64,000 nt of DNA. Origin: Paraburkholderia sp. LEh10 (GTDB lineage Bacteria; Pseudomonadota; Gammaproteobacteria; Burkholderiales; Burkholderiaceae). Both the position numbers and the translations under genes were made by a program. The stretch is from assembly GCF_017814945.1 (NCBI RefSeq), contig NZ_JAGIPX010000042.1:1-64000 (forward strand), given 5' to 3'. The notes beneath the pieces are model-generated. The model was given only the letters and a program-made list of their open reading frames with translations. It searched no databases and had not been told where the DNA came from. Of this stretch, positions 17,882-25,970 are shown piece by piece. Numbering within the stretch: the stretch's first letter is position 1; every line of letters starts with the position of its first letter.

Positions 17882-18406
17882 ATGCCGCTCACCGATCTCG
17901 CCGCCGTCGCCGAAGACCTGCTCGATGCGCCTGCAACCAGCACGGCGCGCTCCGAAACCGCGCAGCTTGCCGATCTGATCGACCAGATCGATGCCGCCAT
18001 GGCGCGCGGCGTCTCCAGGCGCGAACTCCACGCGCGTTTGCAAAAGCGCGGCCTCACCATGAGTCTCCCCGTTTTCGACAACGCCCTCCACCGCATCCGC
18101 AAACGCCTGGGCCGACGCGCACCAAACCGCACACATGCGCCCCTCAGCCGTCCTGCACCGTCCGCGTCCACCCCTGTGTCCGCCGCCCCTGTCAGGCAGG
18201 TAGAACCCGCGCCGCACGCGTCCACGCCATCCACCTCCTCACCTCGCACAGGCATCAGGACGCTCGATGAACTCGCCGCTGAAAATCCGCACATATCGCG
18301 CATGCAGTTGATCAAGCTCGAAGCGCAGCAATACGATCAGCCGTCCATCTCCAGCGCCGGGCTCGACGAAATTGCGCGCAAGTACGGCGGGCCGCCCAGA
18401 CGCTGA
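17882..18406 (+). CDS. Putative DNA-binding transfer accessory protein
   Basis: A 174-residue protein. The N-terminal ~80 residues are helical and include GVSRRELHARLQKRGLTMS and a second helix FDNALHRIRKRLGRR, an arrangement seen in small plasmid DNA-binding proteins of TraK/MobB type. A Pro/Ser/Ala-rich linker follows, then a short C-terminal helical piece. The ATG at 17882 has a gcaggac ribosome-like site. It diverges from the mob operon across the oriT candidate, the classic position for a relaxosome accessory gene. Family not securely identified. Confidence 0.55.
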   Translation: MPLTDLAAVAEDLLDAPATSTARSETAQLADLIDQIDAAMARGVSRRELHARLQKRGLTMSLPVFDNALHRIRKRLGRRAPNRTHAPLSRPAPSASTPVSAAPVRQVEPAPHASTPSTSSPRTGIRTLDELAAENPHISRMQLIKLEAQQYDQPSISSAGLDEIARKYGGPPRR

Positions 18407-18675
18407 ACAGTATCGCCCGCCGCGCTGCGTCGGGTCAGGACGCTCCGCGCGGGTCCCGCGTGAGGTCCCCCGTGGCACTCGATGAGCGCGCGGCGCGCGC
18501 GATACCTCGTCGGTCGCAATGCGTTCTGAGTGGCACTGCAAAGAAGGGCCAGTGGACCGTCTGCACGAATTCCTGTTTCCACAGCCCCCGCACTCCCGCC
18601 CTTGAGGTCGAACCGTCTTGTCAGCCTTGCCTCGGCGAGCCAGTCCGGACAACCGGCTCGTTTTCCACCCTGGAA

Positions 18676-18710
18676 CAAAAGAAAACCGCCCTGGCTTACG
18701 CCCGGGCGGC
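18676..18710 (-). terminator. Rho-independent terminator of the ParB-like gene
   Basis: On the minus strand a GC-rich stem (ccgccc pairing with gggcgg, 18704-18709 with 18686-18691) is followed by a TTTTCTTTT run, about 20-50 nt after the stop of the 679-aa ParB-like gene. This is a textbook intrinsic terminator. Confidence 0.75.
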
Positions 18711-18728
18711 TACGTAAGGCGGGACCGC

Positions 18729-20768
18729 TCAGACGGCTTCGGCTTCGTCCTGCGGATCATCGGAAACCGTGGCGGCCGCCTCGCCCGTCTCCGGGTCCGT
18801 ATCGGCTTCTTCTTCGTCGTTATCGTCCGAGTAACCGTAGGTGACATGCTTCGGCACCTCGCGGTTTCGCAGCACTTCCGGCAACCAGCCCGAGTCCGTG
18901 ACACGCAGCTCGGCCGCCGCCGCCGCATCGTCCTTCTTCATGCCGCGAAGCTCACCGGCAACCTGCGGCGAAACGGCTTCGCTGACAACTGCCTCGATCC
19001 GGGCTTTCGATACATGCTCGAAGTAGGCTGTGCGCGTCGGCTTCCAGTAGCGCGCGAAATCCACGTTGAGGGTATTCGCTAGCTCGTTGACCGGGTGCGG
19101 ACGGTCGGCGTTACTGATGCCGTCTACAGTTGCGGCCACGCAGAATGAAAACAGATTTGACATGACGCCCGGATCCTGTTGCAACAGCCATGCAAGCAGT
19201 TCGTCCGCCCGCCTTGGCAGGATCCGCGCCCAGTTCTGCCGCTGGTCTTCCAGCGCTTTCCACGCAACGCTGTCGGCTATGTCGTCCGCGTTGGACACAA
19301 GCGCATGGCGCGCCGTCTGCACTTCTATCTTGACCGCGTGATCGATATGGGCGCGTTCGTACAGTTCCCTGAACACGACCGGAATCATGCGGTACATCAG
19401 CACGGCGAGCGCGACCGTTGGCTGCTGCGCAAGCTCGGTCTGCACGGCGGCGGTACGGTGTGCCGTCAGCCGTCTGCACAACTTCTCGCCGTGCAGGGGC
19501 TTCGCCTTCGGCGTGTGGCCTCTTGACGCGGCAACGCGTGCGTGCGGTTCCTTACCGGTATTTACCGGCGCATCGTCACGCCGCACCAGTCCGCGTTCGA
19601 TGCAGACAAGCCCGTCGTCGTCGACATACACGAACGCGCCGGCCTTCTTCATGTCGTCTGGGTCGAACGATTCGAAGCGCTCAGCGTACTGGTCGACAGC
19701 ATACGCCGCCGCCGTCGCCGCTGCTTCCAGCCGCTCACATCGGTCCTCGTCGGCTTCGCCGTCTTCATCGTAGTAGGCGTCAAGCTCCGCTTGCACCGCA
19801 TCCCGTCTCGCGGTCAACTCGGCAAGCTCCGTCTTCTCGGCTTTAGTCGGCTCGCGCGTAGTGGACGGAATGCGGCCATGACGTACGATCTCCATCGCCT
19901 CGTACCCCGTGCGACACTCCGTCCAACTCCACCCTTCGGCGGACAAGGTCTGCGATAGTTCAATGAGTCGATCGGTGGCGAGCCGGTGCAGTAGTTCTGC
20001 ATTTTCGATATACCCGGCGTTTTGATCGTCGCTGAAAAGATCGCGACGCACACGCCCGCCCGCCGCCTCGTAAGCGTCCAGTCCGACGAACTTCGCCAGG
20101 GCGCTGTCGCGCGCGTCGATCTCCGCCTTTGTCAGGGCGGCGCGCAACTCTGACGGACGACGTTGCCAGTCGTTGGACGCTTCGCTCCAGACTCGTTCCT
20201 GTGCTGCATGATCGTCTGCCAGAGCCAGCACTTTCGCCTGCTCGTAGTCGAGTCCGTCATCGCGTAGCAGGTCGAGCAATGAGGGCGCGAGATTCGCGAT
20301 TTTCAGCGCACGGCGCACGGCGACATCCGGAAGCTTGAACAACGCGGCGATGTGCGCAACGCTCTTCCCTTCCTCTGTCAGCAGCCGAAAGGCTACGCAC
20401 TCGTCCGCGATACACATCGCTTCGCGTTCATGGTTTTCGATCAGCGACGCGGCGAGCGCCTCGCCCCCGCTGACGATCAGCACCGGTACCCGGTAGTCCT
20501 TCGTAATGCGCCCTTCCGAAAACAGCAGGTCGAGCGCGGCGAGCCGTCGCTGACCGGCGCACACGCCGAGCTTCGGCTGTTTGCTGCGACCTTTCAGTTC
20601 GTGTACCACCAGGTTCTGCAAGATGCCAGTTTCCAGGATTGTTTCGGCCAGAGCCTCAATGGCGGTAGGCGCTTTTTTGCGCACGTTCAACGGCGATGGG
20701 GTCAGCCGTGACATCGGCACGTACTCGATAACGGCGCGCTCCACGCTCTGCTTCGTGACTGTCTGCAT
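18729..20768 (-). CDS. Large ParB/RepB-domain DNA-binding protein
   Basis: A 679-residue protein starting at the ATG at 20768, with a GGAGGA ribosome site. Residues ~10-110 form a ParB N-terminal CTPase-type domain (LTPSPLNVRKK, then the box-II-like CAGQRRLAALDLL). An HTH domain follows (KSVAHIAALFKLPDVAVRRALKIANLAP). A long coiled, acidic middle and a C-terminal part with no clear match come after. It is about twice the size of a segregation ParB and has no ParA partner here. A true parA-parB pair lies at 28,030-30,215, so this protein is more likely a plasmid regulator of the KorB-like kind. It diverges from klcA across a symmetric promoter region and probably autoregulates. Confidence 0.85.
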   Translation of the reverse strand: MQTVTKQSVERAVIEYVPMSRLTPSPLNVRKKAPTAIEALAETILETGILQNLVVHELKGRSKQPKLGVCAGQRRLAALDLLFSEGRITKDYRVPVLIVSGGEALAASLIENHEREAMCIADECVAFRLLTEEGKSVAHIAALFKLPDVAVRRALKIANLAPSLLDLLRDDGLDYEQAKVLALADDHAAQERVWSEASNDWQRRPSELRAALTKAEIDARDSALAKFVGLDAYEAAGGRVRRDLFSDDQNAGYIENAELLHRLATDRLIELSQTLSAEGWSWTECRTGYEAMEIVRHGRIPSTTREPTKAEKTELAELTARRDAVQAELDAYYDEDGEADEDRCERLEAAATAAAYAVDQYAERFESFDPDDMKKAGAFVYVDDDGLVCIERGLVRRDDAPVNTGKEPHARVAASRGHTPKAKPLHGEKLCRRLTAHRTAAVQTELAQQPTVALAVLMYRMIPVVFRELYERAHIDHAVKIEVQTARHALVSNADDIADSVAWKALEDQRQNWARILPRRADELLAWLLQQDPGVMSNLFSFCVAATVDGISNADRPHPVNELANTLNVDFARYWKPTRTAYFEHVSKARIEAVVSEAVSPQVAGELRGMKKDDAAAAAELRVTDSGWLPEVLRNREVPKHVTYGYSDDNDEEEADTDPETGEAAATVSDDPQDEAEAV

Positions 20769-20820
20769 CAGAGTATTCCTCCGGTTATGTGTCCCGGTCA
20801 CATGCCTGGACAACATCGCC

Positions 20821-20849
20821 ATACTAGGACATATAATCCTTGACAGCAA
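20821..20849 (-). promoter_or_regulatory. Promoter of the ParB-like gene
   Basis: On the minus strand TTGCTG (20844-20849) and TAGTAT (20821-20826) are separated by exactly 17 bp. The -10 is followed within a few bases by the repeated leader. The ATGTCC just before the -10 is shared with the opposite promoter. Confidence 0.7.
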
Positions 20850-20881
20850 GCGCATATAGGAAGTTTATTGCCATCTTTTAC

Positions 20882-20910
20882 TTGCGAGTTAGGTCGTAAT
20901 GTCCTATATT
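20882..20910 (+). promoter_or_regulatory. Promoter of the klcA operon
   Basis: TTGCGA (20882-20887) and TATATT (20905-20910) are separated by 17 bp, mirror-positioned with respect to the leftward promoter. The sequence ATGTCC again precedes the -10. The predicted transcript starts at the inner edge of the repeated 36-bp leader. Confidence 0.7.
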
Positions 20911-20959
20911 AAAATCGTTGTCCAGGCATGTGACCGGGACACATAACCGGAGATTTCCG

Positions 20960-21376
20960 ATGACCAACGAAGCACTGACCCGCATTACGTCAGCCGTGGT
21001 CCCCGATGAACTGCGCCTAAACGTCCTGGCGCGTTACCTGGGGCGCCATTACCTCACCGGCGAATCCTACGTGTACGACTGGGCTGCACGACTTGACCGC
21101 ACCTACCAAGGCGGCCTGTGGCACTTCTTCACACTGTCCAATGGCGGCTTCTACATGGCCCCGGCCCAATCCGGTCGCGTCCATGTGCACTGGCACCTGA
21201 ACGGCTACAGCGACATGATGGGCGCGGACGCCTTTGGCATTACCGTCACGCTGTACGCCCTCTGCCACCTCGCGGAAAAGACCCTCGATGACGCGATCAT
21301 CGAGCGCTATCACCAGTTGCGCGAGTTCGCCTCGCAGCACGTGGAAGCGGCAAACATCCTCCGCGCTATCGACTGA
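20960..21376 (+). CDS. klcA: KlcA/ArdB-family antirestriction protein
   Basis: A 138-residue protein of the KlcA/ArdB family, which counteracts type I restriction without mimicking DNA. Recognisable pieces are YDWAARLDRTYQGGLWHFF, LSNGGFYMAP and the MGADAFGITVTLYALCHL helix, in the usual order and at the usual length (~140). The ATG at 20960 follows the shared leader and an accggagat ribosome site. It heads an operon with the DUF932 gene and a small unknown gene, typical of plasmid leading regions that enter the recipient first. Confidence 0.9.
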   Translation: MTNEALTRITSAVVPDELRLNVLARYLGRHYLTGESYVYDWAARLDRTYQGGLWHFFTLSNGGFYMAPAQSGRVHVHWHLNGYSDMMGADAFGITVTLYALCHLAEKTLDDAIIERYHQLREFASQHVEAANILRAID

Positions 21377-21380
21377 TGAA

Positions 21381-21406
21381 CCGGCCCCGGCCCGCGGGTC
21401 GGGGCT
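21381..21406 (+). repeat. GC-rich hairpin repeat, copy 1
   Basis: The intergenic sequence after klcA (ccggccccggcccgcgggtc then ggggct) can fold with its CCCCG and CGGGG arms. A close relative follows the DUF932 gene at 22256-22287. It may act as an mRNA stabiliser or attenuator between operon genes. Confidence 0.5.
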
Positions 21407-21427
21407 ACGCCCTGATCGAGGAATGAA

Positions 21428-22255
21428 ATGAACATGCTTGCAAGCCGTTTTAGCCGCAACGCCGTCGCCCTGCGCTCCGATCATCCGCTGTCGAATGATG
21501 AAATCGCGACGGTCGCCCCTTCCATCCTTGCCAACGCTCCGCATGAAAGCCGCTCGTCGCGCTACAGCTACATTCCGACCGTCGATGTGCTCGATGCCCT
21601 GCGCAAGGAAGGTTTTCAGCCATTTATGGTCTGCCAGACCCGCGTGCGGGACGGCGGGATGCGCGACTATACAAAACACATGCTTCGCCTCAGACATGAG
21701 ACCCAGATCAACAATCGCGAGGCAAACGAAGTCATTCTCCTCAACAGCCACAATGGCCAGTCGAGCTACCAGATGCTCTCCGGCATGATCCGCTTTGCGT
21801 GCCAGAACGGGATTGTGTGCGGCAATGCGTTGAGCGATATCCGCGTGCCACATAAAGGCGACGTCATCGACCAAGTAATCGAAGGCGCATTCAAGGTGCT
21901 TGAAGGGTTCGACGAGCAGACGGAGCGGCGCGAACGCATGGTTGAGATGGTGCTTGATGAGGGCGAACAGCACGCCTTCGCACGCGCGGCACTTGCCCTG
22001 CGCTACGACGATGACAAGCCCGCGCCGGTCACGGAAGCACAGCTTCTCGCGCCGCGTCGAATTGAGGACCGTGGGTCAGATCTCTGGACCACCTTCAATC
22101 GTCTTCAGGAGGCGCTAACGCGTGGCGGCCTGCGTGGTCGCAATGCGGCTGGCCGAGCGTCCACCACGCGCGCCGTGACGGGTATTGACCAGAATATCCG
22201 TCTCAACCGTGCCCTGTGGGTACTTGCCGACGAGATGCGCCGCCTGCGCGGCTAA
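21428..22255 (+). CDS. DUF932 (YubP/YfjQ-like) plasmid protein
   Basis: A 275-residue protein. It matches the DUF932 family in order: RYSYIPTVDVLDALRKEGFQP near the N-terminus, RHETQINNREANEVILLNSHNG in the middle, then GMIRFACQNGIVCGN. These proteins are common next to antirestriction genes in plasmid leading regions; the biochemical role is unknown. It is separated from klcA by a 51-base gap that contains a hairpin repeat. The ATG at 21428 is chosen on the ggaatga-type ribosome site. Confidence 0.85.
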   Translation: MNMLASRFSRNAVALRSDHPLSNDEIATVAPSILANAPHESRSSRYSYIPTVDVLDALRKEGFQPFMVCQTRVRDGGMRDYTKHMLRLRHETQINNREANEVILLNSHNGQSSYQMLSGMIRFACQNGIVCGNALSDIRVPHKGDVIDQVIEGAFKVLEGFDEQTERRERMVEMVLDEGEQHAFARAALALRYDDDKPAPVTEAQLLAPRRIEDRGSDLWTTFNRLQEALTRGGLRGRNAAGRASTTRAVTGIDQNIRLNRALWVLADEMRRLRG

Positions 22256-22287
22256 CCGGCTCGCCCTGGCCTGCGGGTCGGGGTACC
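22256..22287 (+). repeat. GC-rich hairpin repeat, copy 2
   Basis: The sequence after the DUF932 gene repeats the copy-1 pattern (accggct, then gcctgcgggtcggggta) with a few changes. Both copies start right after a stop codon and end just before the next ribosome site, so the module has been copied with the genes. Confidence 0.5.
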
Positions 22288-22308
22288 TTCGAATACTAAG
22301 GATACCGC

Positions 22309-22617
22309 ATGGATACGCTCAACACCCGCCCGACGTGGCTGGCCACGTTGCTGCCGCTTCTGGCTATCTGGCAATACGGCGACCGGAGCCAGGTTCGCGG
22401 CGAACTGTACCGCATGGCGCTGTCGGCTGACGCGGGGGCGCGGTCCGCTCACGCACTCAATCGCATCGCCGACATGCTGGACAGTGACGTCCATGCAATC
22501 GACATGCATCGCGAGGAGTTGCGCGCAATCGCCCGTTCCGCCTTGGCTGACTTCGATCGCGTGCCGCCTTCCGCACCCATCGCGATGGCCATCGAACACC
22601 GGGGCCATCTGCAATAG
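22309..22617 (+). CDS. Hypothetical 102-aa protein of the leading region
   Basis: A helical protein with WLATLLPLLAIWQYGDRSQVRGELYRMA near the start and MHREELRAIARSALADFDRV near the end. No known domain was recognised. It is the third gene of the klcA operon, preceded by the second hairpin repeat. Small proteins at this spot are common in plasmids and usually uncharacterised. Confidence 0.6.
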   Translation: MDTLNTRPTWLATLLPLLAIWQYGDRSQVRGELYRMALSADAGARSAHALNRIADMLDSDVHAIDMHREELRAIARSALADFDRVPPSAPIAMAIEHRGHLQ

Positions 22618-22671
22618 ATCGGACTGGCGATCAACGCCTGCGCGACGATTGCGCGGGCCTGCGAGGCTTTT

Positions 22672-22846
22672 ATGAAATAAAACCGCTTTTGCAATCGCCG
22701 GGGTTGGGCAGGCGATCGATTACTGGCGCGCCCTGCAGGTTTCCGGCGAGCGTGATGCACTCTGCGCGAATGCTCGTCCGCTGGCTGACCTCTACGGCCT
22801 GGTGATCATCGAGCGGGCCGATCTCGTCGAAAACTCAACGATGACC
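22672..22846 (+). pseudogene. Frameshifted DUF3717-like gene remnant
   Basis: In the frame from 22679 the DNA reads FAIAGVGQAIDYWR ... DALCANARPLADLYGLVIIERADLV. This aligns well with the intact DUF3717 protein at 48419 (FAISDIEAAIESWR ... ACALARLYGAVIVHG). The only ATG (22672) is out of frame by one base and runs into TAA after two codons, which points to an indel in the aaataaaa tract. Downstream the frame continues into unrelated sequence. It is a decayed paralog. Confidence 0.6.
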
Positions 22847-23249
22847 AGTTGGACAGTTGGACATCTTCTGGGTGGCGTTGAATCAGCGGGAACGACCAAC
22901 GCCAGGTCAGGCGGCGTTCGCGGGCCGGCGTCGGCATCTCCGGACGTTGGCCGGTGCGCCGCTTTCCGCCCGACCCTCCCTCCTGCAAGCCAGACATTGG
23001 ATAATCATGGGTACGTCGCGCGCGCCGCGCGCCCGGATCGAGGCGCACGGGGATCCGCGCGGGATGCGTGGGGAGAGTGCCGGCGCGCCGCGGATCGCGG
23101 TGTGACGATCCGGTTCGGGCGGATGCAGACCCCGGTACGGGGTCGTCAAGCGACTGAAGGGAGCGTGAATCCCCCGCGGCGGAGCCGTGGGGGCTGGATA
23201 CAACAGAGTCGTGCGCATCGTGCGCATCTGCAGCAAGAGAGAACTTAAC

Positions 23250-23813
23250 GTGACCGACAGAACACAGATACCTATTCGACCCGAATGCCTGCGACCTGCT
23301 GATGACTTGTGGGCGCAACCTACGGGTGAGGAAGTCCGTGAGGTACTCAGACGTGCAGGACTGACTGGCGCCGCCGCGGCGCGTCTCCTGGGCATGAAGG
23401 GAGCCACCGGTCGTGGTATTCGGCGCTACACTGGTGGGGAAGCGCCAATCCCCTACCCCAGTTGGGCGTTACTTTGTGATGTCGCAGGCCTTGAGCGCAT
23501 CTGGCGCGGAGAAACACCTGTCGCTGATCAGGACACCAACGCGGCCGACCCGGCGAAACAAGGACAGGATGGGGCGCTCGTGGACAGTATCCAGCAGGCC
23601 GAACGATGGATCGAAAGCATCTGGAGTGGAAAAGTGCCCGCATCCGTTGGCAGTATCGCCGAATGCCGTGATGCGCTGATCCGCATCCGGCAAGCCGAGC
23701 ACGCCGTAACCATGCTGGGTAAGGCCCACAACATTCCGACGCAATTGAAGCAGCGCATTGCTGAGGCTCAGGAAAAACTCAAGGTGATAAACGCTTGGAC
23801 GGACTTAGGGTGA
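23250..23813 (+). CDS. HTH regulator of a Burkholderiales plasmid/ICE family
   Basis: About 187 residues from the GTG at 23250. The N-terminal part contains GEEVREVLRRAGLTGAAAARLLGM and then GRGIRRYTGGEAPIPYPSWALLCDVAGL, the familiar XRE-like HTH with the IPYxxWALLCxxAG signature seen in regulators of mobile elements in this group. The rest (~100 residues) is helical with no known match. The start is not certain because the frame stays open upstream. It lies alone between the klcA operon and a gene-poor stretch. Confidence 0.7.
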   Translation: MTDRTQIPIRPECLRPADDLWAQPTGEEVREVLRRAGLTGAAAARLLGMKGATGRGIRRYTGGEAPIPYPSWALLCDVAGLERIWRGETPVADQDTNAADPAKQGQDGALVDSIQQAERWIESIWSGKVPASVGSIAECRDALIRIRQAEHAVTMLGKAHNIPTQLKQRIAEAQEKLKVINAWTDLG

Positions 23814-24594
23814 GGTCCAGCTTCGGCCGCCCGGCACTTCAGCGTCGCCCTGACACCGGGAAACGTGACGACGAACTTTGAAATCGCAAACCGCTGGCGG
23901 GAAGAGAATGACGATGCCGGCCGCGGTGGCGATAGCGTGACAAAACGCGCGAATGTCGCTGACAAGATAAGTCAGATTAGGAAGCATAGTTTCCCTAGAC
24001 ATTCAACTGCGTGTTGAAGAGTATAGTGGCCTTCCAAGCCACAGCTTCACAGATGCCGCCATCGCGACGCCGCACGTCGTGCGCCATCACATCGGGCCAA
24101 ACTGCCCGCCCTCGCCTCAGGCGATTAGCTGAAATTTTATGTTCCCGCCTGGCGCCCAATATTGCTTAAAATGCCGGCCGCTATTCGGTGGGGTTGCAGC
24201 TCGGTCGTGTGTCCAGCACGGGTATTTTGGCGCCCGTGGCCGTCCACCGCGTGATCGAGCTTTTGCTTCGAGGCACTGGATTCGACAATTCCGCTTCAAT
24301 GTCGATGGTTGCAAGTTTTGCGTCACTACCAGCTTGCCCGACGGCGGTCTATCCTTCGCGGCTGGAAATCAGCGGCGACCGCCGTCCGAATGCTATCGCC
24401 GTGGTACGCGAAAAATCCCTGCAGTCGCCCGTGCAGCACTTCTGAGGAATTCAGGGCCGCTCATCGAATAGGCTCGCCGAAGTCTCATGCAATAGCCCTC
24501 GTTACGATCGCCTGCCCGACAATTGGGTTCGCCATTCGGCATCTGCTCCATCATCGCCGACCTCTTGGCCTTGAGTGTCGTCGCTACCCTACCT
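23814..24594. other. Gene-poor stretch before parDE
   Basis: About 780 bases without a supported gene. Frames such as 24188-24445 (+) are open but have no ribosome site or recognisable product. The sequence looks like decayed DNA. Confidence 0.4.
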
Positions 24595-24885
24595 TTAGTA
24601 GCCCGCTTCTTTTTGATGCCGCACAGCCAAGATGGCGGCTGTTTCATCATTGAGGCGATAGAGCGCGACATAGCCGCTGTCCCCGAAGTCGATTAGCCAT
24701 TCGCGAAACTCAGGCGCCATGTCATCGACCGGGCGGCCGACACGCGGCTGATGCGCGAGCAGTTTCACGCCCGCGCGTATCGCCTGCACGGCTCGACGTG
24801 CAGCGTCCGAATCCTTCGGTGCGAGAAAGCGGTACAGTCGCTGCACATCGTTCAGCGCAGGCGGCGTCCATATCACTCGTGGCAC
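24595..24885 (-). CDS. parE: ParE/RelE-family toxin
   Basis: A 96-residue protein. The fold pattern of the ParE/RelE superfamily is clear: VIWTPPALNDVQRLYRFLAPKDS at the start, AVQAIRAGVKLLAHQPRVGRPVDD in the middle and REWLIDFGDSGYVALYRL plus AILAVRHQKEAGY at the end. ParE-type members poison gyrase and RelE-type cut mRNA; ParE is more likely from the antitoxin type and the RHQKEAGY tail. Its start overlaps the antitoxin gene by 13 bp, the standard arrangement for coupled translation. Confidence 0.85.
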   Translation of the reverse strand: MPRVIWTPPALNDVQRLYRFLAPKDSDAARRAVQAIRAGVKLLAHQPRVGRPVDDMAPEFREWLIDFGDSGYVALYRLNDETAAILAVRHQKEAGY

Positions 24886-25145
24886 TTAGGCGGCTCCGCA
24901 TCTTCGCCCGCCTCGAGCTTCGCCAGCCACGCGTCGGCCTCTTCGGCCGTCACATGCAGGCCATTCGCCTGATAATCGTTCCACGCGCGCATTGCGTCCT
25001 GCCTGAACGTCTCGCGTCTTTCCTCACGCTCGACATACTGCGTGATTGCCTCCCGCATGATCCAGTGCGCCGAGCGGTCGCGCAGGCCTGCGAGGCGATG
25101 CACCCGGTTTCTCAGCTCGTCATCGAGCTTGATCGTCGTTGCCAT
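24873..25145 (-). CDS. parD: ParD-like RHH antitoxin
   Basis: A 90-residue protein beginning at the ATG at 25145 (MATTIKLDDELRNRV), a ribbon-helix-helix DNA-binding N-terminus. ITQYVEREERRETFRQDAMRAW follows as the linker helix and EEADAWLAKLEAGED as the toxin-binding C-terminal helix. It precedes and overlaps the toxin gene. It should repress its own promoter and neutralise the toxin, so that plasmid loss becomes harmful. Confidence 0.85.
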   Translation of the reverse strand: MATTIKLDDELRNRVHRLAGLRDRSAHWIMREAITQYVEREERRETFRQDAMRAWNDYQANGLHVTAEEADAWLAKLEAGEDAEPPKCHE

Positions 25146-25970
25146 GTGACACCTATATTCGAAGGTATTACCATCTAATACTATAGCTATCACCTAGCCG
25201 TTCGTCTAGGCCAAGGGCAATTAGGGAGCAAGGAATTCGTAGTCCAATTCTGTGTCGAAGGTTCTCCGCTCGACAGTTTGCAGCAAGTGTCAGCACCATG
25301 GCTGACACATGTCACTGGATTTCGCGCAGGCGTTGCGCAGGCTCGAAACCGAATAGGCGGCATGCGCGAAGGCGGTACAGGCCACGGCGGTCGCCGGGCG
25401 AAACTTGACGCGGCCGTCGAGGCTAGGCAGCGCGCGGGCGCACGCTCGAGGAAGCCGGACGGCATGAACAGGAGAGGTACGTCGAACTGGTGCGCCTGCG
25501 GGCCGGGCGCAAGGAAGCACGTACTGCTTCCGATGCCATCAGGGCAAAGCCCCTGCCCACTGTCATGCCGCGCTCACGCGGCCCGCTGCCGCGGGCGCGG
25601 GCGCGCCTAAGACGCGCAGGAAGCCATAGGAACGCGGGCGTGATCCCGTGGGCTAAAGTCAGTGCGTACGGCGCCGCCGCGCTGTGGGCAGTTGCAAGTT
25701 CTGAACGATCACGAGTAGAGCGACCATGGCGAGGTTCGAGCAGCTCTGCTGCCAGACCCATTGCCATCGAATCTAGGGCTGCGTCGGATCCGGTTTGCCC
25801 GTGCCGCCATACTCGGGCAAGCGCTGGTCGAAACACTGTGCGCTCTCGCGCCCGGACCCTGCTCCCGTCGGTTCCGCAAGAGTCGGCCCGCGCGAAGTGC
25901 TTTCATCACTGCCTCGGCGCGCTAGCTTTTTTGCATTTCTCAGAACGTGCCTTCAGGCTGACGCTCGAAG
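25146..25970. other. Stretch between parDE and rep without a supported gene
   Basis: About 820 bases. The parDE promoter must lie at the left edge. An inverted repeat gtgtcagc/gctgacac lies at 25287-25308. Around 25440-25560 the plus frame reads EEAGRHEQERYVELVRLRAGRKEARTASD-like helical sequence that could be a relic of a coding region, but it has no start and soon becomes non-protein-like. Confidence 0.4.

Larger units (their letters stand above)
20779..20952. promoter_or_regulatory. Divergent control region flanked by an exact 36-bp inverted repeat
   Basis: Bases 20779-20814 and 20917-20952 are exact reverse complements of each other. They form the 5' leaders of the ParB-like gene (leftward) and klcA (rightward), so both mRNAs begin with the same leader. 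Each arm contains an interrupted palindrome TGTCC-A-GG ... CC-G-GGACA, a likely operator. The 102 bases between the arms are AT-rich and hold both promoters. The arrangement predicts one repressor controlling both transcripts equally. Confidence 0.85.

Noticed and set aside
22802..23248. 148-aa frame after the klcA operon
   Set aside because: Only its first residues resemble DUF3717; the rest is not protein-like. Treated as part of a pseudogene.
24188..24445. 85-aa frame between the HTH gene and parDE
   Set aside because: No ribosome site and no recognisable family.
25287..25308. Inverted repeat gtgtcagc/gctgacac as an operator
   Set aside because: It lies ~140 bases upstream of parD with no second copy; kept only as a note in the spacer entry.
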